DNA of 64,000 nt from Moorella sp. Hama-1 (GTDB lineage: Bacteria > Bacillota > DSM-521 > Neomoorellales > Neomoorellaceae). The DNA lies in NCBI RefSeq assembly GCF_023734095.1, contig NZ_AP024620.1, positions 306,501 through 370,500 on the forward strand, read 5' to 3'. Of this stretch, positions 32,517 through 40,741 are shown piece by piece (the stretch's first letter is position 1; every line of letters begins with the position of its first letter). Under the pieces are notes generated by a model. That model worked only from the letters and a program-made list of their open reading frames with translations. It made no database searches and was not told the DNA's origin. Position numbers and translations under genes: made by a program.

Positions 32517-34106
32517 GTGCGCCAGTGGCGTTTACTGGATACCGGCAGCCTGACGGCGGCCGAGAATATGGCCCTGGACGAGGTCCTGTTGACAGCCCGT
32601 TACCAGGGAATAGCCAAAAACACCATCCGCTTCCTGCAGTTTAACCCGCCCTGCGTCCTGGTGGGCTTTCACCAGGTGGTCGAGCAAGAAGTGCGCCTGG
32701 AGTACTGCCGCCGGGAGGGGATAGAGGTCAACCGCCGCATCACCGGTGGCGGCGCCCTTTTCTGGGACACCAACCAGCTCGGCTGGGAGGTCATTACCAC
32801 CCTGGATTATCCCGGGGTCTCCCGGCGCCTGGAGCAACTTTACGCCCAGCTCTGCGGCGCCGTAGCCCGGGCTCTGCAGCGCCTGGGGGTACCGGCGGCC
32901 TACCGGCCCCGCAACGACATCGAGGTCCAGGGCCGCAAGATCTCCGGTACCGGGGGAACGGAACTGGGCGGCGCTTTCCTTTACCAGGGCACCCTGCTCA
33001 TCGACTTCGACGTCGAAACCATGCTCCGGGCCCTGCGCATCCCCACCGAAAAGCTCCAAGCCAAAGAGATCAACTCCCTGAAAGAGCGGGTCACCTGCCT
33101 CAAATGGGAGCTGGGCCGGGTGCCATCCCTGGCGACCATCAAACAGGTCATAGCCGAAGAATTCTCCCGGGAATTCCATATGGAACTGACGCCCGGGGGC
33201 CTGACGCCGGCGGAGGAAAGCCTGCTAGCTGAACGCCAGCCCTACTTCCAGTCCAAGGACTGGATAAACGCTGTCCAGGGAATAACCACCCGGACCGAGT
33301 TGCGGTCCGGCCGGCGCACCCGGGGCGGCCTCATCCGCAGTTCCCTGATCTTAGGCCCGGGGAACCGCCGTATCGAGAGCCTCTACCTCACCGGGGACTT
33401 CTTCGCCCACCCCCGGCGGGCCATCTATGACTTGGAGGCGGGCCTCAAAGGACTGCCCGCCGACCCGGAGATAGTGGCGCAGGAGGTTAACGAATTCTTC
33501 CGGCGGACCGGCGCCCGCCTGCCGGGTATCAAGCCCGCCGAGGTGGCGGCCACCATCAACGACGCCCTGGCCAAAAAGGATTACCCTGACCAGGGCATAC
33601 CGGCAACGGTCATAAATAGCGTCTATACCGTCGTTAAACCCCTGGCGGAGATCACGGCGGCGCCGGTGGTCCTTTTGCCCTACTGCGCCAAACTGCCCAC
33701 CTGCCGCTTCCGTAGCCGCCAGGGGTGCAGCCAGTGCGGCCGCTGTGATATCGGTACGGCCTACGCCCTAGCCCGGCAATACGGCTTGGAACCCTTGACT
33801 ATACAAAACTACGAAATGCTGGCCCGGGTCTTACGGCGCCTGAAGAAGGCAGGGGCCCCGGCCTTCCTGGGGAGCTGCTGCGAAGCCTTCCTCACCAAGC
33901 ACCGCCGCGACCTGGAACGCATCGGCCTGCCCGGCATCCTCGTCGACCTCGACAGCTCCACCTGCTACGAGCTGGGCCAGGAGCATGCCGCCCATGCCGG
34001 TCGCTTTGAAAACCAGACCACCCTCAAGCTGGACCTCCTGGAGCTCCTCCTGGCCCGGGTAGCCCCGCATCAGGGCCAGGGGCAGGTGGCGGCCGCCCAT
34101 GCTTAA
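32517..34106 (+). CDS. lplA: lipoate-protein ligase fused to a DUF116 domain
   Basis: 529 residues from GTG 32517 (SD CGGAGGAG). Residues 1-240 are a biotin/lipoate ligase fold with RRITGGGALFWD near residue 73-84 and the catalytic-lysine segment RKISGTGGTE near 142. Residues ~240-350 look like the accessory C-terminal domain. From about residue 380 a Cys-rich DUF116 domain follows: LPYCAKLPTCRFR, CSQCGRCDIG, FLGSCCEAF and DLDSSTCYELG. DUF116 is of unknown function; the fusion links it to lipoylation. It probably attaches an octanoyl or lipoyl group to LbpA, for LipS1/LipS2 encoded downstream to sulfurate. Confidence 0.88.
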   Translation: MRQWRLLDTGSLTAAENMALDEVLLTARYQGIAKNTIRFLQFNPPCVLVGFHQVVEQEVRLEYCRREGIEVNRRITGGGALFWDTNQLGWEVITTLDYPGVSRRLEQLYAQLCGAVARALQRLGVPAAYRPRNDIEVQGRKISGTGGTELGGAFLYQGTLLIDFDVETMLRALRIPTEKLQAKEINSLKERVTCLKWELGRVPSLATIKQVIAEEFSREFHMELTPGGLTPAEESLLAERQPYFQSKDWINAVQGITTRTELRSGRRTRGGLIRSSLILGPGNRRIESLYLTGDFFAHPRRAIYDLEAGLKGLPADPEIVAQEVNEFFRRTGARLPGIKPAEVAATINDALAKKDYPDQGIPATVINSVYTVVKPLAEITAAPVVLLPYCAKLPTCRFRSRQGCSQCGRCDIGTAYALARQYGLEPLTIQNYEMLARVLRRLKKAGAPAFLGSCCEAFLTKHRRDLERIGLPGILVDLDSSTCYELGQEHAAHAGRFENQTTLKLDLLELLLARVAPHQGQGQVAAAHA

Positions 34107-35121
34107 ATACGACGCCGTCGTCGTCGGGGCCGGGCCGGCCGGGAGTACGGCCGCCGGGGTAGTGGCCGCCGCCGGTGCTCGGGTACTCCTGGTAGAAAAG
34201 AAGGCCCGGGTGGGGCAGCCCGTCCAGTGCGCCGAGTACGTCCCGGCCCTGGTGGTTCAGGAGATAGAATTAAAAACAGAAGCCATAGCCCGGCCCGTCA
34301 CCGCCCTGGAGACCTTTTTCCCCGACGGGAGCCGTACCCTTACGGCAGCCCCGGGCTACATCCTTAACCGGGAGATTTTTGACGGCAATCGGGCAAAAGC
34401 CGCCGTGGAGGCCGGTGCGGAACTCTGGCTCCGGGCCAGGGCTGTTGACCTCGAGGGAGATGTCCTGGTAATCCAGCTGGATGGGGAAAGGCTGGAGGTA
34501 AAGGCCGCGATTATCATCGGCGCCGACGGGCCCCTCTCCCCGGTGGCCCGTCTATCCGGCTGGCCACGGCAGCCCCTGGCCGCCGCGGCCCAGGTAGAGG
34601 TGACCCTGCCGGAGAAACTGGAGGTTACCCGGGTCTACTTCGACCCCCTCTACCGGGGCGGTTACGCCTGGGTCTTCCCCAAAGGGGAAACGGCCAACGT
34701 AGGGGTGGGGCTGGTGCCCGGGGATCTCACCCCTTCTCAAGCCCTGCAGCACTTTCTGGGGCGCCTGGGCTGGCAGGGACAAAACATACTCCGGCGGACC
34801 GGCGGCCTTATACCCACGGGCGGCCCCTACCCGGAGGTTCACCGGGGCCGGGTGCTCCTGTGCGGCGACGCCGGCGGCTTCACCCACCCGGTTACGGGAG
34901 CCGGCATCCTGACGGCGGTCTTGAGCGGCCGGCTGGCCGGGGAAGCCGTGGCCGCCTGTCTGGGCGGGGGCGCACCCCTGGCAGCCTACGAAGAGGGCTG
35001 GCGGGACCTCCTGGGCCCCACCCTGGAACGGGGCCGGGCTAACCGGCGCCGCTGGCAGGAGGAATGGAGCATGGATAGCCGCGAGCTCGGCGAACTCCTG
35101 TGCCGGACCTGGTTGACCTGA
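34099..35121 (+). CDS. geranylgeranyl-reductase-family flavoprotein (LipT-like position)
   Basis: 340 residues, starting inside the end of the ligase gene (8-base overlap). FAD-binding AVVVGAGPAGSTAAGVVAA at residues 5-23, the family motif around CAEYVPALV, IIGADGPLSPVARLSG near 135, YAWVFPKGETANVGVG near 195 and the second FAD motif LLCGDAGGFTHPVTGAGI near 253. The family includes geranylgeranyl reductases, but the position between lipoate ligase and lipoyl synthases matches a flavoprotein (called LipT, from memory) linked to LipS1/LipS2, perhaps as electron donor. Confidence 0.88.
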   Translation: MLKYDAVVVGAGPAGSTAAGVVAAAGARVLLVEKKARVGQPVQCAEYVPALVVQEIELKTEAIARPVTALETFFPDGSRTLTAAPGYILNREIFDGNRAKAAVEAGAELWLRARAVDLEGDVLVIQLDGERLEVKAAIIIGADGPLSPVARLSGWPRQPLAAAAQVEVTLPEKLEVTRVYFDPLYRGGYAWVFPKGETANVGVGLVPGDLTPSQALQHFLGRLGWQGQNILRRTGGLIPTGGPYPEVHRGRVLLCGDAGGFTHPVTGAGILTAVLSGRLAGEAVAACLGGGAPLAAYEEGWRDLLGPTLERGRANRRRWQEEWSMDSRELGELLCRTWLT

Positions 35122-35140
35122 GAGAACGGAGGAATTAATT

Positions 35141-36190
35141 ATGCCTGCAACCAGTCCCGAGTATGTCAAAACCAGCACCGCGGCGGCCATTACCCTGGGT
35201 TTTCAGCCCGGTAGCTTTCACCGCGGTGCCCGGCTCACGGGCCTCAATCTTCTCCTGACTTATTGCGAACCCTGTGCCGGCCGCTGTGCCTATTGCGGCC
35301 TCTCCGGTAACCGCCGGGCCGACGCCGAACCCACCTTCATCCGTGTCGACTGGCCGGTATATCCCCTGGACGCCATCCTGGCAGCGGTCCAGGAGGACCC
35401 CCGCGGCCTGGAGCGGGTATGCGTTGGTATGCCGACTCACCGGCGGTCGTGGCAGGACCTCCTGGCAGTCGTCGAGCGCTGGCACGGGGAGAGCGATCTC
35501 CTGATCAGTGCCCTCCTGACCCCTACCGCCTGCCGCAACCGGGACTTCGCTGAATTGCAGGCGGCGGGCGCCGACATGGTGGGCATTGCCATCGATTGCG
35601 CCACGCCGGAACTCTTCGAACGTTACCGGGGCCGGGGGGTCAAAGGGCCCCACCGCTGGGAGAGATACTGGGAGGGGGTCGCCGGGGCCGTGGAGGTCTT
35701 TGGTAAAGGTCGGGTCGGCATTCACCTCATCGTCGGGCTGGGGGAAACCGAGGCCGAGATGATCCGGACCATCCAGAGGGCCCAGGATATGGGGGTCAGG
35801 ACCCACCTCTTCAGCTTTTTCCCGGAGGCCGGCACGCCCCTGACCCGCCGTCGCCAGCCGCCCCTGGGGCAGTACCGCCGCGTCCAGCTGGCCCGCTATA
35901 TAATCAATGAAGGGCTGGGGCGGGATGAAGGGATGACTTTTAACGACGACGGCCAGGTAGTGGATTTCGGCCTGGATATCACCTCCCTGGTCGGGGCCGG
36001 GGAAGCCTTCCGGACCTCCGGTTGCCCGGGGAAGGACGGCCATACCGTAGCCTGTAACCGCCCCTACGGCAACGAACGACCTTCCCAGGCCATCCGTAAT
36101 TTCCCCTTTGCCCCAGAACCAGGGGATATCCGGGCTATTGCCCGCCAGCTCCGGCAGGGTCTTAAGGAGGTCGCAGCCTATGCCGGCTGA
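35141..36190 (+). CDS. lipS1: radical-SAM lipoyl synthase component LipS1-like
   Basis: 349 residues. Radical-SAM cluster ligands appear in CEPCAGRCAYCG (CxxxCxxC: Cys45, Cys49, Cys52), with GLGETEAEMIRT as the SAM-binding glycine region and a C-terminal FRTSGCPG...VACNRPYGNE segment whose cysteines could ligate the sacrificial auxiliary cluster. This two-protein lipoyl synthase (LipS1 with LipS2) inserts the two sulfurs of lipoate stepwise. SD AACGGAGG. It overlaps the LipS2 gene by 11 bases. Confidence 0.85.
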   Translation: MPATSPEYVKTSTAAAITLGFQPGSFHRGARLTGLNLLLTYCEPCAGRCAYCGLSGNRRADAEPTFIRVDWPVYPLDAILAAVQEDPRGLERVCVGMPTHRRSWQDLLAVVERWHGESDLLISALLTPTACRNRDFAELQAAGADMVGIAIDCATPELFERYRGRGVKGPHRWERYWEGVAGAVEVFGKGRVGIHLIVGLGETEAEMIRTIQRAQDMGVRTHLFSFFPEAGTPLTRRRQPPLGQYRRVQLARYIINEGLGRDEGMTFNDDGQVVDFGLDITSLVGAGEAFRTSGCPGKDGHTVACNRPYGNERPSQAIRNFPFAPEPGDIRAIARQLRQGLKEVAAYAG

Positions 36191-37157
36191 GCTGCGGCGG
36201 CAACTGGCCACTATCCACCGTCTGCCCCTGAAGGAGCTGCTGCCGGCGGCCTGGCAGCTGCGCTTAAAGAATTTCCCCCCGGTTCTAGGCTTGGCGACGC
36301 CGGGGAGCAAACACTACGACAGCGGCGACCACCGGAATGATCGCCGCCTTTTCGTTACCATCAGCCTCACCGGGGCGGGCTGCCGCCTGCAGTGCGAGCA
36401 CTGCCGGGGGGAACTCCTGAAGAGCATGTACCCGGCGGGTGCACCGGCGGAACTCCTGGACCTGGGCCGGCAACTGCGGGACGGCGGTTGCCATGGGGTC
36501 CTGGTCAGCGGCGGTGCCGACGCCGGTGGTAGGGTTCCCCTGCAACCCTACCTGAAGTCCCTGGCCGGGCTGAAAAATTTAGGGCTGAAAGTAATCGTTC
36601 ATACCGGCCTGGCGGACCCGGTTACGGCCAGAGGGTTAAAAAACGCGGGCGTCGACCAGGTGCTGCTGGATATTATCGGTGACCGGGAAACGGCGCGCCG
36701 GGTTTACCACCTGGAAAAGGGGCCGGCCGACTATGGTGCCGCCCTGGAAAACCTCCTGGCCGCCGGCCTGAAGGTCGTGCCCCACATTGTCGCCGGGTTG
36801 AACTTTGGCCGTATCGCCGGGGAAGTGGAAGCCCTTTACCAGGTCCTCAGCCGGGACTGTCGGGACCTGGTCCTGGTAGTCCTGACGCCCCTACCGGGTA
36901 CCCCCATGGCCGGCGTCACCCCGCCCGCCCCGGCGGCCGTAGCCCGCCTCCTGGCCACGGCCCGCCTGGCTGGTTCCCGGTTAAATCTCCTCCTGGGGTG
37001 TTCCCGGCCGGCGGGCCGGCACCGCCTGCGGACGGAATTTTATGCCCTGCGGGCCGGGGTAAATGGTATAGCCTACCCCCATGAAGGAACGGTGGCCAGG
37101 GCACGGCACCTGGGGCTACAAACCTTTTTTAGCGATCTCTGCTGCAGCCTGCTTTAA
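36180..37157 (+). CDS. lipS2: radical-SAM lipoyl synthase component LipS2-like
   Basis: 325 residues from ATG 36180, picked for the upstream AAGGAGG and the overlap with LipS1. The motif GCRLQCEHCRG holds Cys68, Cys72 and Cys75 (CxxxCxxC), and SGGADAGGRVPL follows in the SAM pocket region. The C-terminus has GCSRPAGRHR. Taken with LipS1 it forms the alternative lipoyl synthase found with LbpA proteins; no LipA is seen in the window. A 517-base spacer with repeats follows. Confidence 0.85.
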   Translation: MPAELRRQLATIHRLPLKELLPAAWQLRLKNFPPVLGLATPGSKHYDSGDHRNDRRLFVTISLTGAGCRLQCEHCRGELLKSMYPAGAPAELLDLGRQLRDGGCHGVLVSGGADAGGRVPLQPYLKSLAGLKNLGLKVIVHTGLADPVTARGLKNAGVDQVLLDIIGDRETARRVYHLEKGPADYGAALENLLAAGLKVVPHIVAGLNFGRIAGEVEALYQVLSRDCRDLVLVVLTPLPGTPMAGVTPPAPAAVARLLATARLAGSRLNLLLGCSRPAGRHRLRTEFYALRAGVNGIAYPHEGTVARARHLGLQTFFSDLCCSLL

Positions 37158-37674
37158 AAGTGGGGAGCCCCTCATGGGGGCTGACGCCCCCGCCAACGAA
37201 CAATGAAAATGTAGGTTGAGGTAAGGGCTGGCGAGTACAGGCGGAAGGCGACTTGGTGCGAGGCGCTAGCAAACTCAGCGAAGCCGCACCGAGGCGGCGG
37301 TGAACGGGATGGGGATCGTAACGTAAGTTGAGGAACGAAGAGTTCCGCTCCCCGCTGCGTTTATTCAAAGGGATAAAGTCATGCCACCCCCGCCGCCGAA
37401 GAAGGCTGAGCGCCAAGTTTGCTCGCCGAGAACCACCGGAGCCTGAAGCCTGTACCGCCAGCCCCGCAGCGGTTACTGTAAGTTACAACTAGTAGAAGTC
37501 TATTTTCGGAGGGCTTAAAAAAATCTCTTCCATGTTGCCTTGGACTTATTCCAGGGCAATAATTATTATAGAGGAAGGATATCCTTAACCTGGTAGCGAA
37601 TTATAGAAACCTGTCCCTTTATAAGCAGCATAGACAAGATAATTTTGCGCACATCTCATTTTGGAGGATAGGAT
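37158..37674 (+). repeat. 517-bp spacer with dispersed repeat copy 2 (modules B then A)
   Basis: Module B, CCTCATGGGGGCTGACGCCC through AATGAAAATGTAGG, covers about 37169-37215. Module A, AGTACAGGCGGAAGGCGACT through GGTGAACGGGAT, covers about 37233-37310; here TTGGTGCG and CGCACCGA form an 8-bp stem around GGCGCT/AGCGAAGCC. Downstream CTATTTTCGGAGGGC (37500) and CACATCTCATTTTGGAGGA (37650) echo the spacer at 32.3-32.5 kb. No gene seen in the rest. Confidence 0.7.
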
Positions 37675-39753
37675 ATGGGCGTAAGCGCCATTATCCCGGC
37701 CTATAACGAAGAGGCTACTGTGGGCAAAGTGATTGATACTCTAGGCCGGGTAGCCGCGGTTACAGAAATCATTGTCGTCAGCGACGGTTCGGAAGACAAT
37801 ACCGCTGCCGTGGCCGGCCGCCACGGGGCCAGGGTGATCGAGCTGGCCGTCAACAGCGGTAAAGGTGCCGCCATGACGGCCGGCGCCCGGGCCGCCGGGG
37901 AAGACATCCTGCTCTTCCTCGATGCCGATCTGGAAGGCCTGCTGCCGGATCATGTCCAGGCCCTCCTGGAGCCCCTTCTGGCCGGCCGGGCGGATATGAC
38001 CGTCGGTATCTTCAGCCGGGGCCGTTCCATGACCGACCTGGCCCAGGTGGTGGCTCCCCATCTCTCCGGCCAGCGGGCCATCCGTAAGGACCTGTTTCTG
38101 GCTGTGGGAGCGGAAAGGAGCCGCTTTGAAATCGAGGTCCAGCTCACCAGCGAGGCTAAGGCCCGGCACTGGCGGGTAGAGAAGGTGCCCCTGGTGAACA
38201 TGACCCATATCATGAAAGAAGAAAAGCGGGGCCTTTACCGGGGGGTAGTGGCCAGGATGGGCATGTATAAGGATATTGCCGGCTTTTTTTGGCGCCTGAC
38301 CAGAAAGAAACTCAAGGCCCGGCCGGTAGCCGTCCTCCTGATCCTGGTATCCCTGGGGTTTGTTTTTAACTATGACAACTTCCGGGTAGCTGCGGCCGAG
38401 GCCAGCAGGATGCCCGACCTGAACCTGGCCGTTGAGCACCGCCTGCTGGTCATTTCACCCCACCCTGATGATGAGACCCTGGGTGCCGGGGGCTTGATGG
38501 CAGCGGCCAGGAAGAGGGGCTACCCGGTTAAGGTAGTCTTTATGACCAATGGTGATGGCTTTCGCCGGGGTGTGGAGGAGTTTAACGGGTTCCTGCCGGC
38601 CAGCGCCGGGGATTTTTTAAATTATGGCCGGGAACGCCAGCAGGAAGCAGAGCAGGCCCTGGCCAACCTGGGGGTCAGGTCCGACGACATTATCTTTATG
38701 GGTTACCCGGACGGTGGCCTGGCCGCCATCTGGAGTAATTACTGGCGGGGGGATAAACCCTACCAATCGGCCTGCACCCGCCAGACAGCCGTACCCTATA
38801 AACTGGCCTTTGCGCCGGGCGAACCCTACACCGCCCCGGCCCTGCTCAATAACCTGGAGGCGATCCTCCGGCAGTACCGGCCTACCGATATCTGTGTCAC
38901 CGACACCAATGACAGTCATCCCGACCACTGGGCCACCGGCGCCTTTACCCTGGCAGCGGTTGGTGAGCTAAAAAGGGAAGACCCCGCTTTCCATCCCCGC
39001 ATTTATACCTTTGTTATCCACACCGGTATTTGGCAGATGCTGCCGGTATTCGACCGCGGGGAAAAACCCCTATTACCACCGGGGTATTTCCTGGCCCAGG
39101 GCACGCCCTGGTATAAATTTCCCCTGGCCCGGGAGGTTTTCCAGCAAAAGCAAAGGGCCATTGCTGCCTACCGCACCCAGGAGATGGCCATGCCCACCTT
39201 CCTGGCCAATTTTGAGCGGCCCAACGAGGTTTTCGCCCGCCTGCCGGAGATTACTGCGCCTACCCTCCCGACGGCCCCTGGCTCCGGCGGCAAGGTTGAG
39301 GACTGGCCCCCGGAGGCCGCTATCGCCCGGGATCCGGGTGGTGACCTGCTGACTAAAAAAGTGGAGCGAGGCGGCGATTTAAAGGCTGCCTATCTGGTCC
39401 AGTCCGGCCGGACGACATACTTGCGCCTGGATACCTGGGGCCGGGTGGGTTTTCCGGTGGGTTACAACGTCAGCCTTTACCTGCTGCCGGCCTCCCCGGG
39501 GGATAGTGTCCGGCGTTTTACCTGGGCCTGGACACCCGGAGAGCGGGGAGTCAGGTGGTTGACCCGGCCGGCTGATTACGACGGGCAGGCTGTCCGGGTG
39601 GTCGCCGGGGGCAACAGCCTGGAATTTATCCTGCCGGACCTAGTGCCGCCAGGGGAACACTACCTGATGTTCGCTGCCGGTACCACCATCAGCAGACTGC
39701 CCCTGGACCGCATTCCCTGGCGCCTCGTTAAGATTAACGGGAGCGCTTTGTAA
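37675..39753 (+). CDS. GT2 glycosyltransferase fused to a PIG-L (LmbE) deacetylase
   Basis: 692 residues. Residues 1-210 are a family-2 glycosyltransferase (SAIIPAYNEEATVGKVI, VVSDGSEDNT, FLDADLEGL as the DxD-type metal site). A single hydrophobic segment at ~222-236 (VAVLLILVSLGFVFNY) separates it from a PIG-L/LmbE domain from ~258: VISPHPDDETLGAGGL and later DSHPDHWATG are the zinc-binding motifs. The remaining ~170 residues are a beta-rich tail. One chain may thus transfer an N-acetylsugar and deacetylate it. Unusual fusion; first gene of a tight four-gene operon. Confidence 0.9.
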   Translation: MGVSAIIPAYNEEATVGKVIDTLGRVAAVTEIIVVSDGSEDNTAAVAGRHGARVIELAVNSGKGAAMTAGARAAGEDILLFLDADLEGLLPDHVQALLEPLLAGRADMTVGIFSRGRSMTDLAQVVAPHLSGQRAIRKDLFLAVGAERSRFEIEVQLTSEAKARHWRVEKVPLVNMTHIMKEEKRGLYRGVVARMGMYKDIAGFFWRLTRKKLKARPVAVLLILVSLGFVFNYDNFRVAAAEASRMPDLNLAVEHRLLVISPHPDDETLGAGGLMAAARKRGYPVKVVFMTNGDGFRRGVEEFNGFLPASAGDFLNYGRERQQEAEQALANLGVRSDDIIFMGYPDGGLAAIWSNYWRGDKPYQSACTRQTAVPYKLAFAPGEPYTAPALLNNLEAILRQYRPTDICVTDTNDSHPDHWATGAFTLAAVGELKREDPAFHPRIYTFVIHTGIWQMLPVFDRGEKPLLPPGYFLAQGTPWYKFPLAREVFQQKQRAIAAYRTQEMAMPTFLANFERPNEVFARLPEITAPTLPTAPGSGGKVEDWPPEAAIARDPGGDLLTKKVERGGDLKAAYLVQSGRTTYLRLDTWGRVGFPVGYNVSLYLLPASPGDSVRRFTWAWTPGERGVRWLTRPADYDGQAVRVVAGGNSLEFILPDLVPPGEHYLMFAAGTTISRLPLDRIPWRLVKINGSAL

Positions 39754-39754
39754 A

Positions 39755-40741
39755 ATGACCGCTCTGCATTTTGGCCTGGAAGAAGAGGTCTTTATCACCG
39801 AACCAGACAAACCGACCCTGCAGTCCTTATACTACCTGGCTCGTTTACTCTGGCACGATCCGGGCTATTACTACACCCATACCGCTTGTAACTTCAACCG
39901 CGGTAAAGACCTGCGCTGGGGTCTCATGAGCGGTATCGAGATTTCTACCGGGATCTTCGCCGACCCCGCAGAACTGGTAGCCGACCTGCGTCACCGCCGA
40001 CAGGAACTGGCCGCCGTCTGCCCGGGACTCATTGTCCCGGTGGGCCATCTCTTTGACCAGGTGACCCCTACCAATATCTGCGGTATGCATATCCACGTCA
40101 GCGGTTTCCCGGACCGGGAACGGGCCTACCGCAACCTGGTCTATTTCTTACCCCTCCTGGCCCTGCTGGTAATTAATTCTCCAGTTGCGGGCAGCCAGCG
40201 CTACGGGCAGTCCTACCGCTGGGCTGAGGCCTTCGCCATTGGCCCCTTACGGGCGGACAGACTCTATCGTTTCCAGGACCTGATCGAATCTAAAAGGTTG
40301 GGCACCCTGGAGATCCGGGTCTTCGACCCGGTGTGGGATCTGGAGCGGGTCCACCTCTTGCTGGCCTGCATCCAGGCTATTTTAGAGGCGGACACTGACT
40401 ACCCGGGGGATGTGGCGACTTACAACCGCCTGCGGCGCCAGGTGGCCCGGGAGGGTTACATTCGGGAACTGCAGCCGGTCTGGCGGGAACTCGCCCGGCT
40501 GCTGCCGGTACCGGAGGAATATTTTCTCCATACGCCGGCTGAGGCCCTGGCCGCCATCTGGGGCGAGGAGGGAACCCTAGCCGCTTATACGGCCCTGGAT
40601 AATGCCTACCGCGGTGGTTGCCTTGAGCCCCGGCCGTTGCGGCCCATGGCCGTGCACTGGCCGTTGATGCTGGCCGGTTTTTGCGGTTATTATTTACCCC
40701 GGATGCCTTATAGCATAAAGAAGGTGCTGTCCGAATGGTAG
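39755..40741 (+). CDS. GCS2/YbdK-like carboxylate-amine ligase
   Basis: 328 residues beginning HFGLEEEVFI, the entry motif of family-2 glutamate-cysteine ligases (YbdK/EgtA-like); also NICGMHIHVSGF near residue 107, GSQRYGQSYRW and TLEIRVFDP near 186, which hold the metal/nucleotide ligands. Such enzymes join a carboxylate (often glutamate) to an amine at the expense of ATP. The gene starts one base after the previous stop and overlaps the decarboxylase gene by seven bases, so it is part of the same pathway; a free amino group made by the upstream deacetylase is one conceivable acceptor. Confidence 0.85.
   Translation: MTALHFGLEEEVFITEPDKPTLQSLYYLARLLWHDPGYYYTHTACNFNRGKDLRWGLMSGIEISTGIFADPAELVADLRHRRQELAAVCPGLIVPVGHLFDQVTPTNICGMHIHVSGFPDRERAYRNLVYFLPLLALLVINSPVAGSQRYGQSYRWAEAFAIGPLRADRLYRFQDLIESKRLGTLEIRVFDPVWDLERVHLLLACIQAILEADTDYPGDVATYNRLRRQVAREGYIRELQPVWRELARLLPVPEEYFLHTPAEALAAIWGEEGTLAAYTALDNAYRGGCLEPRPLRPMAVHWPLMLAGFCGYYLPRMPYSIKKVLSEW

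Noticed and set aside
35135-36310. Reverse frame of 391 codons opposite lipS1
   Set aside because: No conserved pattern; the forward radical-SAM gene is complete with SD and cysteine motif.
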